A DNA stretch of 27,870 nucleotides from NCBI GenBank assembly GCA_006247105.1, contig VDLU01000007.1, positions 1 to 27,870 on the forward strand. Direction: 5' to 3'. A program made the position numbers and the translations under genes. Under the pieces are notes generated by a model. The model worked only from the letters and a program-made list of their open reading frames with translations, was not told the origin of the DNA and ran no database searches. The stretch is from Giardia muris. Lineage: Eukaryota > Fornicata > Diplomonadida > Hexamitidae. Below are positions 1 through 10,115 of the stretch, one piece after another; the stretch's first letter is position 1, and the number at the start of each line of letters is the position of its first letter.

Positions 1-206
1 GATCCTCATGGATCCTCATGCCCTTCATGCCCCCCATGCCCCCTGACTCCTCTGAATCACCTCGTGGCCCCCCTCTCAGGCCTCCCCCCTTCCTCCCTCA
101 GCCCTCCCCACGCCTGCACACACTCCCCCCCATCCCTCTACCACGTCGGGGAGCCCTCTCCCACATCCGTCTGACTCGTCCCCCAACCCCCAGGTCTCCA
201 GATCCT

Positions 207-238
207 CCTGGATTAATATTTACTAATGAAAATCCAGG
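207..238. promoter_or_regulatory. conserved AT-rich stem-loop, promoter candidate (unit 1)
   Basis: CCTGGATT (207-214) and AATCCAGG (231-238) form a perfect 8-bp inverted repeat around a 16-base AT-rich loop. This is by far the most AT-rich spot in an otherwise GC-rich spacer, and it is identical in all three spacer copies. It lies about 1 kb upstream of the SSU. Giardia promoters are typically short AT-rich initiators, so a role in Pol I initiation is a reasonable inference. A terminator or replication element is also possible. Confidence 0.45.
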
Positions 239-572
239 GAATCCCGGACAATAGAGGGTTCGATCCATCATCTCGTCCCATGGGACTCCCGTCCCCCTGC
301 ACCCTTACGACGGTGTTACGTGACTGTGCACGCAGTGGGAGGGCCGTGGGGGTCGTGGGGATGGCAGGAGACTTGCATGGGGTCATCCTTGGGGACGGGT
401 CGAGAGGGATGGAGGGGCCACCTAAGGGCCTTGTGGGGGCCTATGAGCGATCTTTGGGGGTCGGGGGCTCCCGGGACGCTCCTGGGCCGGGGACGGGTCG
501 AGGCCTGGTGGGCCATTTTTTGAAACTCGACTTCGGACACCAACTTACACCTAAAATCGAGCAGAAAGTGCA

Positions 573-1092
573 CGAAAGATGGAGGCCGACTTTCGGCTAC
601 TATAGGGGAAGGAGGAAGGCCGGGCCCCGGGGACGGGGGACGAAGTGCTGCCGCGGGGCGGGGAGGAGAAGGATCGGAGGGGTCACCTGGGGACCCTCAA
701 TAAGTGGACGAAAGGTGGAGGCCGACTTTCCGCTACTGTAGGGGCCAGGAGGCCGGGCCCGGGGGCCCGAAGGGGCGAGGCCGGCCGAGGCCCGCCCCCC
801 TCAAATCGGACGGGGGAGGGGCGAGAGGCCCCCAAATCGGACGGGGAGGAGGGCTCCAGGCCCGCCCCCTCAAATCGAACGGGGGGAGGGGCGAGAGGCC
901 CCAAAATCGGACGGGGAGGAGGCCCCCTCCGAACGGCCCCTCCCCCTCGGTCTTCCCCCTCCCCCCTCGCCCGGTCCTGAACGAAGTGCCGTCGCAGGGA
1001 GGGGAGTGAGCTGGGGAAGAAGGACCACAACCCCCACCTAGAGACCTTCAATAAGTGGCCCAAAGATGGAGGCCGATTTTCGGCTACTATAG
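573..1092 (+). repeat. triplicated hairpin module in the 5' spacer (unit 1)
   Basis: A module reading roughly GAAAGATGGAGGCCGAC then TTTCGGCTACTATAGGG occurs near 573, 709 and 1061. The core GCCGA-CTT-TCGGC is a perfect small hairpin. The third copy has a TTT loop and keeps the stem. The middle copy is changed to TTTCCGC. The second and third copies share more flank (CAATAAGTGG just before, ACGAAGTGC further upstream), so a roughly 100-bp unit was duplicated about 345 bp apart. These could be processing hairpins in the pre-rRNA or repeated promoter elements. Confidence 0.7.
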
Positions 1093-1208
1093 GGAAGGCA
1101 CGACGAGGCCGGACCGGGACGAGAAGACCCACCGACGACGAGTGTGGATCGTACGACGAGAGGACGGAAGGGCCGGCCCACAACGGACGGATCGACCGAT
1201 CGACAGAC

Positions 1209-2622
1209 CATCCGGTTGATCCTGCCGGAGTACTACGCTACCCCAAGGACAAAAGCCATGCAAGCGGACACGAGGTATGAAGTGGCGGACGGCTCGGTAC
1301 AACGGTACGAGTCTGACCGGGGGTGAAGGCTAGACGGATACCGCTGGCAACCCAGCGCCAAGACGAGTGCTCAAGAGCGGGGAAGGAAGCACGCGATGGA
1401 GCGAATGCCGGATGAGGTTCCGAGGTATTACCTAGTCGGTAGAGTAGTGGTCTACGGAGGGGATGATGCCTGGCGGAGGATCAGGGTTTGACTCCGGAGA
1501 ACGGGCCTGAGAGACGGCCCGTACATCCAAGGACGGCAGCAGGCGCGGAACTTGCCCAATGCGTGAAGGCGTGAGGCAGCAACGGGGATCCATGAAATGG
1601 GAAGACTGGGGGGTAGATGACCCCAGCACAAGTCGAGGGAAAGGTCTGGTGCCAGCAGCCGCGGTAATTCCAGCTCGGCAGGCGTCGTACGGCGCTGTTG
1701 CAGTTAAAACGTCCGGAGTCGAGACGTCCAGCCGGGAGAAAGAGGAGCGCTTAAGGCGGGAGTGAGTACGAGAAAGCCCGGGACGGACATGAAGGTGAAT
1801 GGGTAAGGGCATGTGTATTGGTGGGGACGGGTGAAATAGGATGATCCGACCAAGACAGACAAAGGCGTAGGCACTTGCCAAGACCATATCAGTCGAACCA
1901 GGACGAAGCCGGGGGCGAGAAGGCGATTAGACACCACCGTATTCCCGGGGTAAACGATGCCACGAGAGACTGGCCAGGTCGTCAGGATCGAAGGGAAACC
2001 GATCAGGGTACGGGCTCTGGGGGAGTATGGCCGCAAGGCTGGAACTTGAAGGCATTGACGGAGGGGTACCACCAGACGTGGAGTCTGCGGCTCAATTTGA
2101 CTCAACGCGAACACCTTACCAGGCCAGACGTACGGAGGATCGACGGTTGAGAGGACCTTCGTGATCGTACGAGTGGTGGTGCATGGCCGTTCACAGCCGT
2201 GGCTTGAGCCGTCTGCTTGACTGCGACAACGAGCGAGACCCTAACCTGGATGGGACCGCCAATGGTGAATTGGAGGAAGGTGGGGCGATAACAGGTCTGT
2301 GATGCCCTTAGACGCCCTGGGCTGCACGCGTACTACACTGTGGGGATGAAACCACGTCGAGTTGTGAAGCTTGATGAGATCAAACCCACGTGGTTGGGAT
2401 CGTGGACTGGAACGTCCTCGTGAACCTGGAATGTCTAGTAGGCGTAGGTCATCAATCTACGCCGGATACGTCCCTGCCCTTGTACACACCGCCCGTCGCT
2501 CCTACCGACTGGGTCTTCTGGCGAGCTCCTGGGAGGGATGAACCGAACAGGGACGAACCGCGAGGCTTGGAGGAAGGAGAAGTCGTAACAAGGTATCCGT
2601 AGGTGAACCTGCGGATGGATCC
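1209..2622 (+). rRNA. SSU (16S-like, 18S-equivalent) rRNA, unit 1, with single-base deletions
   Basis: The 5' end CATCCGGTTGATCCTGCCGG and the 3' end GTAGGTGAACCTGCGGATGG are the classic eukaryotic SSU termini. The decoding-region motifs GTGCCAGCAGCCGCGGTAA (1649) and TTGTACACACCGCCCGTC (about 2480) are present. At 1414 nt it is far shorter than typical eukaryotic SSU (about 1.8 kb), as known for Giardia. By eye it lacks 16 bases relative to the copy at 8466 and has no extra ones. Nearly all losses are in C or G runs, for example near 1236, 1584, 1948 and 2386, and one is beside the conserved GTAAACGATG. This copy is therefore either poorly sequenced or a pseudogene, and I favour poor sequence. 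Ends are set by homology and should be right within a few bases. Confidence 0.95.
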
Positions 2623-2660
2623 ATCGAGAGGGAAGGTACGAGGATGAAGGCAATGAGATG
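2623..2660 (+). other. ITS1, unit 1
   Basis: About 38 bp separate the SSU 3' end from the start of the 5.8S homology. Such a tiny ITS1 fits Giardia. The right boundary is uncertain by about 10 bases. Confidence 0.65.
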
Positions 2661-2790
2661 ACGCGACCCGGTGGATGCCTTGGCTCGGGGGACGATGAAG
2701 GACGTGGCTGACGACGATACTCGATGTGGTCCAAGCACGTGACATCGATCTTCGAATGGATCATCGGGTGGTGGGGTGATCTACGAACTG
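2661..2790 (+). rRNA. 5.8S rRNA, unit 1
   Basis: The segment carries GGATGCCTTGGCTC and CGATGAAGGACGTGGC, counterparts of the near-universal 5.8S GGATCTCTTGGCTC and CGATGAAGAACGCAGC, followed by the TTCGAATG region. It lies between SSU and LSU as expected. Giardia 5.8S is shorter than the usual 155-160 nt, and I set about 130 nt. Both ends, especially the 3' end, are approximate (within 15 bases). Confidence 0.85.
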
Positions 2791-2837
2791 GGTTTTCGAG
2801 GGGTTGACGATGGGAATGAGATGAGGATCCCCCCACT
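2791..2837 (+). other. ITS2, unit 1
   Basis: A short spacer between the 5.8S and LSU homologies. It is two to three bases shorter than in unit 2 because of run-length losses. Boundaries are approximate. Confidence 0.5.
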
Positions 2838-4516
2838 CCGATGAAGATGACGGGTGGAACTTAAGCATATCAGTACGCCCAGGAGAAGACACCAACCGGG
2901 ATCCTTGATTAGCGGCGAGCGATCCAGGAGTAGTCCGACTCGAAGCGATGAGCGTTGTAGGACTGGGGGGATGTCCTAAACCCGAAGATGGGTTGAAACC
3001 CACACCAAGGAGGTGCCAGTCCCGTAGGGATGGACACAACCCAACGACGATACCTCTGCTTGAGTGTAGAGGGAAGAGGAGGTGTACCCTTCTAAGGCTA
3101 AATACCGCCCCGAGACCGAAGAGACCAAGTAGTGCGAACGAAGTAGAGGATGCCGACCAGCACGTCAAAGACCCTGAACCCGGGAGGCGACTCCCGACCT
3201 GTCGATGATCGATTGGTCGGGCCCGTCTCGAAACACGGACGAGGAGTTAGGACCGATCGCGAGTCATGTGGCAAAGGGAAGTCAAGACTTCAAGGGGCCC
3301 CTTACAAGGGCAGAGCGATCGGTCCTAGACCCGAAAGGTGGTGATCTACACTTGACCAGGGTGAAGCCAGACGAAAGCCTGGTGGAGGCCATCCCGGTGC
3401 TGACGTGCAAATCGCTCGGTCGAGTTGAGTGTAGGGGCGAAAGACTCATCGAACCACCTGGTAGCTGGTTACCTCCGAAATGTCTCCAGGATAGCCGACA
3501 TCATGAACAGCTGCCCTAGGTAAGGCCACGATCGTGGGAGTAGGGAGGTCACTCCTTATCCACCCCTCGAACCATGAACAAGGGTGGAGCGGGGCCAACT
3601 TGTGTGGGCCCCCTCAACAGTGTTGATGTCGAGTGGGCCTCTCCTGGTAAGCAGGACGGGCAAGACGGGATGAACCGACAGTCGGGGAAGGTGTGGAAGT
3701 GTATGCTCGATCAAACGGTGTCCGTCGATCGTGACAGCTGGAAGGTGGCCTTAACAGTAGGAAGCCTCTAAGGAGTGTGTAACAACCCACCAGCCGAATC
3801 GAGGGGCCCGGAAAATGGAACGCCGAAGCATACGATCGGAACCCGACCGAGATGTGTCTCGGGTAGGAGGTCGTCATGATCGAGTCGAAGCCATGGGGTG
3901 ACACGTGGTGGATCGAGTCATGATTGCTGATCTCGGTAGTAGTAGCCATTACTCCATCTGGAGGCCTGACGTGGAGATGGGTTCCGTATCCTGTCGATCA
4001 GATACGGGTGACACGATCCTAAGTCCGATGGTGTACGCCGTACCATGGGGTATCCTCACAGGACATAGGGCTGACCGGTTAACATCCCGGTGGTATGATG
4101 GGGTCTTGGTGACATCCTTTCACAACGGTACATGAACGAGCACATGGTGGGAGTCATCCCGTCCTACCCCAGTCCCCCATGGCCAGTAGTACTTCAGGTC
4201 GTGCATGGCCATGATGGATCACATGTCCCTTCGGTCATCCATGAAACCCGTTGTGTCCCCCCATCCTGATCGTACACAACCGCAACAGGACTCCAAGGTG
4301 ATCAGCCTCTAGGCGGGAGAGACCATGACTCAGGGAAGTGGCAAACTAGCTCCGTAACTCGGGAGAAGGAGTGGCTCTGATCGATCAGAACCGGCACGGA
4401 CCGAGGATCCGACTGTCTACTAACAACATAGCGTCGTGCCAGTCGTCATGGATGCGTACACGACGTGATTCTGCCAGTGCCATGACCGTCACCATGAAGA
4501 GGTTCATCCAAGCCCT

Positions 4517-4560
<44 letters not shown>

Positions 4561-5003
4561 CCTCGTCGGGTAATTCCGACGTGCATGAATGGATCAACGA
4601 GGATCCACTGTCCCAAGTCATGCCTCCGTGAACCTACAGACCCGGAACGGGCGGTGTTGGTCGGCGGGGCAAGAAGACCCTTTTGAGCTTGACTCCAATC
4701 CGATCCTGGGGGATGGATCATCGGTGCAGCATACAGGGAGGCCGCTTCCATGAGATACCTGACGTTGTTCACCATCCCACTCACCGACTTACATCGGCAC
4801 ACGGTCGGATGGGGAGTTTGGCTGGGGCGGCGCGCCTGCTAGATCACACCGCAGGCGTCCTATGGTAAGCTCAGTGAGGTCGGAAACCTCAGTGGAGCAT
4901 AAGGGCATAAGCTTACTTGACTAGTACCCCCTGTCCCGGTACTTGCCGTGAAAGCGTGGCTAACGATCCTTCAACCGCTCCGGTAATCCGAGCGTGGAGG
5001 TGA

Positions 5004-5038
<35 letters not shown>

Positions 5039-5048
5039 GCCAAGCGCC

Positions 5049-5092
<44 letters not shown>

Positions 5093-5141
5093 CCGTCCGC
5101 ATGCATCGGTGCGGAAGCGTCGGATTGTTCACCCGTCTAAG

Positions 5142-5183
<42 letters not shown>

Positions 5184-5420
5184 ATCCTACCGACCATCTC
5201 CATGCGTCCAGTACGTCGGTCAGTACAGAGGAACACCGTCGCGAGCCTCCGATCTCCCGTTGTTGACTGACAGTGCCGGTCTGTCGCGCTCGGGGGACTA
5301 GCACTGAACGCCTCTAAGTGTCCATCCCACCTACTCGCATGGGTTGAGGGGCTTCCCCTCGATTCGCCCGGGTTGACGACCCTTTTCTCCGACCTACTGT
5401 ACGGCGTGGAGCTTCTTGCG
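2838..5420 (+). rRNA. LSU (23S-like, 28S-equivalent) rRNA, unit 1, with deletions at universal sites
   Basis: The start region contains ACTTAAGCATATCAGT, the hallmark of the LSU 5' domain. GACTCTCTTAAGGTAGCC (about 4540) and GGATAACTGGCTTGTGG (5031) of the peptidyl-transferase domain follow, and GAACGCCTCTAAG (about 5305) lies near the 3' end. At about 2.6 kb it is short for a eukaryote. Several invariant sites are damaged relative to unit 2. The sarcin-ricin loop reads AGTACAGAGGA (5222) instead of AGTACGAGAGGA, and GCCAAATCCTCG replaces GCCAAATGCCTCG. These would be lethal in a sole working copy and are best read as sequencing losses. End positions are uncertain by about 30 bases. Confidence 0.93.
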
Positions 5421-5790
5421 ACGCCTGAGGTTTGGTTCGGGTTGGCATTCCCCCCGAGCCCCCGAGGGTCGAAGACCTGAGGGGGTGAGGGAAGGCCGGA
5501 ACAACCCCCCGAGGGTCGTGAGACCCGAAGGGGGGCCGGAAGCGAGGCCCCCCGCCCGAGGAAGACCTGAAGGGGTGAGGGCATCCCCGTCATACCAGGG
5601 GGTGGGAAGGGCTCCCCTCCGGTCGTGGGACCAGGGGGTGAGGGCCCCGGTCGTAAGGGGGCATCCCGAGGGGTGAACTTGAGGCGCCGAGGTCATACCA
5701 GGGGGGTGAGGGCCCCAAGGGGGGCGTCCCCCGCCCGGATCGACCTGAAGCGAGATCAGACCCCGTGGGTCGAAGGCCGGGTACGGGGCC

Positions 5791-5858
5791 TACAGAAGGA
5801 TACCAGATTTGGAACGGTTACAGTGGATTTTGGATCCGGACTCGAGATCAAAAGACCG
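5791..5858. other. conserved lower-GC island in the spacer (unit 1)
   Basis: This 68-bp stretch, containing GATACCAGATTTGGAACGG and GGATTTTGGATCC, matches 13145-13212 base for base by eye, while the flanking GC-rich spacer differs in run lengths. It lies about 370 bp after the LSU 3' end. It could be a Pol I termination or 3' processing site, but no known Giardia consensus was recognised. Confidence 0.35.
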
Positions 5859-7046
5859 GAGGGGCGAGGGCGGGTCCGCGGGTCCCTCGAACGGGGGTCG
5901 TACAGGGGTCCCCGTGGGCCACGCCGTCCCCTGGGCACGGAACGGATCGGGGTCCATGCCCTGGCCCGGGAGTCCACATGGGTCCTCACGGGGCCTTCCC
6001 TCCAGGGTCATTCGAGGTGTCCCCGGGGTCCCCTGGGTCCATGGGCCCTTGAAGTCCTTCAAGATGAACGGGGACGGGGGCCCGGTCCCTCACGGGGTGG
6101 GCCCTCACACGGGGGGGCTCATGGCTCCATCGGGGACGGGGACTGGGGTCCGACCCCCCGCCCTCCTTCGAGGGATCCGGTCATCGGACCATGTGGTCAT
6201 ATGGATGGGCCTTCGGGGGCCACGGTCCCTCGGGGTGGGTCATCGAATGGGATGGGGGACCATCTTCCCCATTGGGCCGGGGTCCCCTCGACCTCACAGG
6301 TCCCCTCGAGTCCTCCATGAACGGACGGAGTCCACGGGGCCAGGGATCCCCGGGGGTCTTGAATCTCTGGGTCTCGGGCGGACCTCAGGGATATAATGGG
6401 GGCCAAGCTCACGGATCATCGTACGGTACGGGGGTCATGGCTCCATCAACGGACGGGGGCTCCCGGGGCCTCACGGGGTCCTTCAAGACGAACGGGGCCT
6501 CCCCCATAGGTCCATGGACCTTCATGGGTGGGGGTGTGGTCCATCATACGGATGGGGGTTCCTTCGGTCGGGGGTCCGTCCGGTCCTCACGGGACAGGAT
6601 CCAGGGGGCCTTCACGTCCCCTCATACGGGCCACATGGACCGGGTCATCAGGGGATCCGGGTCATCATATGGGGCCCGGCCTCATATCCATGGACGGGGA
6701 CTCCCCCACGGGGCGGCCCCTTCATCGATCGGGTCCCTCACGGATCTTCAGAGGGTGAAGATCGGACACGGCATGGGACTTTCAGGCCCCACGGGTCATC
6801 GGACGGACGATCGAACGGGCCCCCGAGGGCACGAGTAGAGGTAGTGGGTCCATGGGGCCCGGGACGACGCTCATCATTCCAGACGGGAGGGAACCCTTCC
6901 CGCTTTCTCCTTCATTCAAGTTTAGGACCGGAGGGGCGCCGAAGCGACGGGCCCCCTCAGAGGGGGACCGAAGGGGCGGCCCGAAGGGCGAGGCCACTGT
7001 GGGCACCGGCCACTGACTGGGCGTGTCTGCGTCCCCGGGCGGCCCG

Positions 7047-7205
7047 CGTCTCCGTGTCCCTCGCATCTCTCGCATCTCCCGCGTCTCTCATCACCTCTCA
7101 TCACTTATTATCGTCCCTTATCGTGTCTCGTGTCCTTATCGTCTCTTATCATCTCTTATCGTCCCCCGTCATCTCTCATCGCTCTCATCGCGTCCCCAGC
7201 CCCCC
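7047..7205. repeat. pyrimidine tract of TCTYATCR words (unit 1)
   Basis: About 160 bp are made almost wholly of C and T with repeated CATCTC, TCTCATCA and CTTATCGTC words. The tract recurs at 14442-14605. Long purine/pyrimidine tracts can act as replication-fork barriers, nucleosome-free regions or triplex formers, but no role is shown here. Confidence 0.7.
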
Positions 7206-7447
7206 CACTCCTCTCGTGGATCCCCCTGGCCCCTCTCATGGATCCTCATGGATCCTCATGCCCCCTCATGCCCCCCATGCCCCCTGACTCCTCTTGAATC
7301 ACCTCGTGGCCCCCCTCTCAGGCCTCCCCCCTTCCTCCCTCAGCCCTCCCCACGCCTGCACACACTCCCCCCATCCCTCTACCACGTCGGGGAGCCCTCT
7401 CCCACATCCGTCTGACTCGTCCCCCCAACCCCAGGTCTCCAGATCCT

Positions 7448-7479
7448 CCTGGATTAATATTTACTAATGAAAATCCAGG
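7448..7479. promoter_or_regulatory. conserved AT-rich stem-loop, promoter candidate (unit 2)
   Basis: The inverted repeat CCTGGATT (7448-7455) and AATCCAGG (7472-7479) is identical to that at 207-238, with the same AT-rich loop. It lies about 1 kb upstream of the second SSU. Its conservation beside drifting GC runs supports a function or simply better sequencing of non-run sequence. Confidence 0.45.
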
Positions 7480-8465
7480 GGAATCCCGGACAATAGAGGG
7501 TTCGATCCATCATCTCGTCCCATGGGACTCCCGTCCCCCTGCACCCTTACGACGGTGTTACGTGACTGTGCACGCAGTGGGAGGGCCGTGGGGGTCGTGG
7601 GGATGGCAGGGGAGTTGGATGGGGTCATCCTTGGGGACGGGTCGAGAGGGATGGAGGGGCCACCTAAGGGCCTTGTGGGGGCCTATGAGCGATCTTTGGG
7701 GGGTCGGGGGGCTCCCGGGACGCTCCTGGGCCGGGGACGGGTCGAGGCCTGGTGGGCCATTTTTTGAAACTCGACTTCGGACACCAACTTACACCTAAAA
7801 TCGAGCAGAAAGTGCACGAAAGATGGAGGCCGACTTTCGGCTACTATAGGGGAAGGAGGAAGGCCGGGCCCCGGGGGACGGGGGACGAAGTGCTGCCGCG
7901 GGGCGGGGAGGAGAAGGATCGGAGGGGTCACCTGGGGACCCTCAATAAGTGGACGAAAGGTGGAGGCCGACTTTCCGCTACTGTAGGGGCCAGGAGGCCG
8001 GGGCCCGGGGGCCCGAAGGGGCGAGGCCGGCCGAGGGCCCGCCCCCCCTCAAATCGGACGGGGGGAGGGGCGAGAGGCCCCCAAATCGGACGGGGAGGAG
8101 GGCTCCAGGGCCCGCCCCCCCTCAAATCGAACGGGGGGAGGGGCGAGAGGCCCCCAAATCGGACGGGGAGGAGGCCCCCTCCGAACGGCCCCCTCCCCCC
8201 TCGGTCTTCCTCCCTCCCCCCCTCGCCCGGTCCTGAACGAAGTGCCGTCGCAGGGAGGGGAGTGAGCTGGGGAAGAAGGACCACAACCCCCACCTAGAGA
8301 CCTTCAATAAGTGGCCCAAAGATGGAGGCCGATTTTCGGCTACTATAGGGAAGGCACGACGAGGCCGGACCGGGACGAGAAGACCCACCCGACGACGAGT
8401 GTGGATCGTACGACGAGAGGACGGAAGGGCCGGCCCACAACGGACGGATCGACCGATCGACAGAC
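7480..8465 (+). other. 5' spacer upstream of SSU, unit 2
   Basis: No gene is supported. It repeats the plan of 239-1208: a unique stretch to about 7815, a hairpin module at 7817-7850, a second at about 7939-7990, GC-rich direct repeats with CAAATCGGACGGGG (about 8030-8190), and the third module at about 8299-8350, about 115 bp before the SSU. The 5' external transcribed spacer must be inside this interval. Confidence 0.85.
7817..8350 (+). repeat. triplicated hairpin module in the 5' spacer (unit 2)
   Basis: The three GGAGGCCGA...CTACTATAGGG modules seen in unit 1 recur at about 7817, 7955 and 8316, with the same variants in the same order (CTT loop, TTTCCGC change, TTT loop). The differences are thus fixed between units, as expected from concerted evolution of rDNA. 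Confidence 0.7.
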
Positions 8466-9895
8466 CATCCGGTTGATCCTGCCGGAGTACTACGCTACCC
8501 CCAAGGACAAAAGCCATGCAAGCGGACACGAGGTATGAAGTGGCGGACGGCTCGGTACAACGGTACGAGTCTGACCGGGGGTGAAGGCTAGACGGATACC
8601 GCTGGCAACCCAGCGCCAAGACGAGTGCTCAAGAGCGGGGAAGGAAAGCACGCGATGGAGCGAATGCCCGGATGAGGTTCCGAGGTATTACCTAGTCGGT
8701 AGAGTAGTGGTCTACGGAGGGGATGATGCCTGGCGGAGGATCAGGGTTTGACTCCGGAGAACGGGCCTGAGAGACGGCCCGTACATCCAAGGACGGCAGC
8801 AGGCGCGGAACTTGCCCAATGCGTGAAGGCGTGAGGCAGCAACGGGGGATCCCATGAAATGGGAAGACTGGGGGGTAGATGACCCCAGCACAAGTCGAGG
8901 GAAAGGTCTGGTGCCAGCAGCCGCGGTAATTCCAGCTCGGCAGGCGTCGTACGGCGCTGTTGCAGTTAAAACGTCCGGAGTCGAGACGTCCAGCCGGGAG
9001 GAAAGAGGAGCGCTTAAGGCGGGAGTGAGTACGAGAAAGCCCGGGACGGACATGAAGGTGAATGGGTAAGGGCATGTGTATTGGTGGGGGACGGGTGAAA
9101 TAGGATGATCCGACCAAGACAGACAAAGGCGTAGGCACTTGCCAAGACCATATCAGTCGAACCAGGACGAAGCCCGGGGGCGAGAAGGCGATTAGACACC
9201 ACCGTATTCCCGGGCGTAAACGATGCCACCGAGAGACTGGCCAGGTCGTCAGGATCGAAGGGAAACCGATCAGGGTACGGGCTCTGGGGGGAGTATGGCC
9301 GCAAGGCTGGAACTTGAAGGCATTGACGGAGGGGTACCACCAGACGTGGAGTCTGCGGCTCAATTTGACTCAACGCGAACACCTTACCAGGCCCAGACGT
9401 ACGGAGGATCGACGGTTGAGAGGACCTTCGTGATCGTACGAGTGGTGGTGCATGGCCGTTCACAGCCCGTGGCTTGAGCCGTCTGCTTGACTGCGACAAC
9501 GAGCGAGACCCTAACCTGGATGGGACCGCCAATGGTGAATTGGAGGAAGGTGGGGCGATAACAGGTCTGTGATGCCCTTAGACGCCCTGGGCTGCACGCG
9601 TACTACACTGTGGGGATGAAACCACGTCGAGTTGTGAAGCTTGATGAGATCAAACCCCCACGTGGTTGGGATCGTGGACTGGAACGTCCTCGTGAACCTG
9701 GAATGTCTAGTAGGCGTAGGTCATCAATCTACGCCGGATACGTCCCTGCCCCTTGTACACACCGCCCGTCGCTCCTACCGACTGGGTCTTCTGGCGAGCT
9801 CCTGGGAGGGATGAACCGAACAGGGACGAACCGCGAGGCTTGGAGGAAGGAGAAGTCGTAACAAGGTATCCGTAGGTGAACCTGCGGATGGATCC
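8466..9895 (+). rRNA. SSU (16S-like, 18S-equivalent) rRNA, unit 2, intact copy
   Basis: This 1430-nt gene runs from CATCCGGTTGATCCTGCCGG to GAACCTGCGGATGGATCC. It holds the 530-loop motif GTGCCAGCAGCCGCGGTAA (8911) and the 3' decoding motif TTGTACACACCGCCCGTC (about 9752), both intact. The length fits the roughly 1.43-1.45 kb SSU of Giardia, the shortest class of nuclear-encoded eukaryotic SSU. It forms the small-subunit core together with ribosomal proteins in the cytoplasm. This copy should be used as the reference, because the copy at 1209 has 16 single-base losses. Confidence 0.98.
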
Positions 9896-9933
9896 ATCGA
9901 GAGGGAAGGTACGAGGATGAAGGCAATGAGATG
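9896..9933 (+). other. ITS1, unit 2
   Basis: A 38-bp spacer, identical in length to ITS1 of unit 1. The left edge is firm and the right edge uncertain by about 10 bases. Confidence 0.65.
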
Positions 9934-10064
9934 ACGCGACCCGGTGGATGCCTTGGCTCGGGGGACGATGAAGGACGTGGCTGACGACGATACTCGATGT
10001 GGTCCAAGCACGTGACATCGATCTTCGAATGGATCATCGGGGTGGTGGGGTGATCTACGAACTG
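9934..10064 (+). rRNA. 5.8S rRNA, unit 2
   Basis: It carries the same GGATGCCTTGGCTC and CGATGAAGGACGTGGC motifs as the unit 1 copy, in the same place between SSU and LSU. The product pairs with the LSU 5' end in the large subunit. The 3' end is not sharply defined. Confidence 0.85.
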
Positions 10065-10115
10065 GGTTGTTCGAGGGGTTGAACGATGGGGAATGAGATG
10101 AGGATCCCCCCCACT
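10065..10115 (+). other. ITS2, unit 2
   Basis: About 50 bp between the 5.8S and LSU homologies, including GGGTTGTTCGAGGGGTTG. Boundaries are approximate. Confidence 0.5.

Larger units (their letters stand above)
1..1208 (+). other. rDNA intergenic spacer and 5' external transcribed spacer, unit 1
   Basis: No gene is supported here. From left to right it holds the tail of the C/T-rich spacer with CTCATGCC words (1-200), an AT-rich stem-loop (207-238), a unique stretch (240-570), three copies of a GGAGGCCGA-YTTTCSGC hairpin module (near 573, 709 and 1061), and two roughly 66-bp GC-rich direct repeats containing CAAATCGGACGGGG (about 775-935). The part nearest the SSU should be the 5' external transcribed spacer, but the transcription start cannot be placed from sequence alone. 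Open frames in this interval exist on both strands because of GC richness and are not conserved in frame in the next unit. Confidence 0.85.
5421..7447 (+). other. rDNA intergenic spacer downstream of LSU, unit 1
   Basis: No gene is supported. The first 350 bp have about three direct repeats built on GAGGGTCG...AGACCTGAAGGGG and on GTCATACCAGGGGGTG. A conserved, less GC-rich island lies at 5791-5858. From about 5860 to 6830 the DNA consists of GC-rich words (CCTCACGGGGTCC, GGGGTCC, TCATACGGG). A GGGAGGGAACCCTTCCC inverted repeat followed by T-richer sequence lies near 6885-6930. A C/T-only-like tract spans about 7047-7205, then GGATCCTCAT repeats. Long open frames on the + strand differ between units and are not genes. 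Confidence 0.85.
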
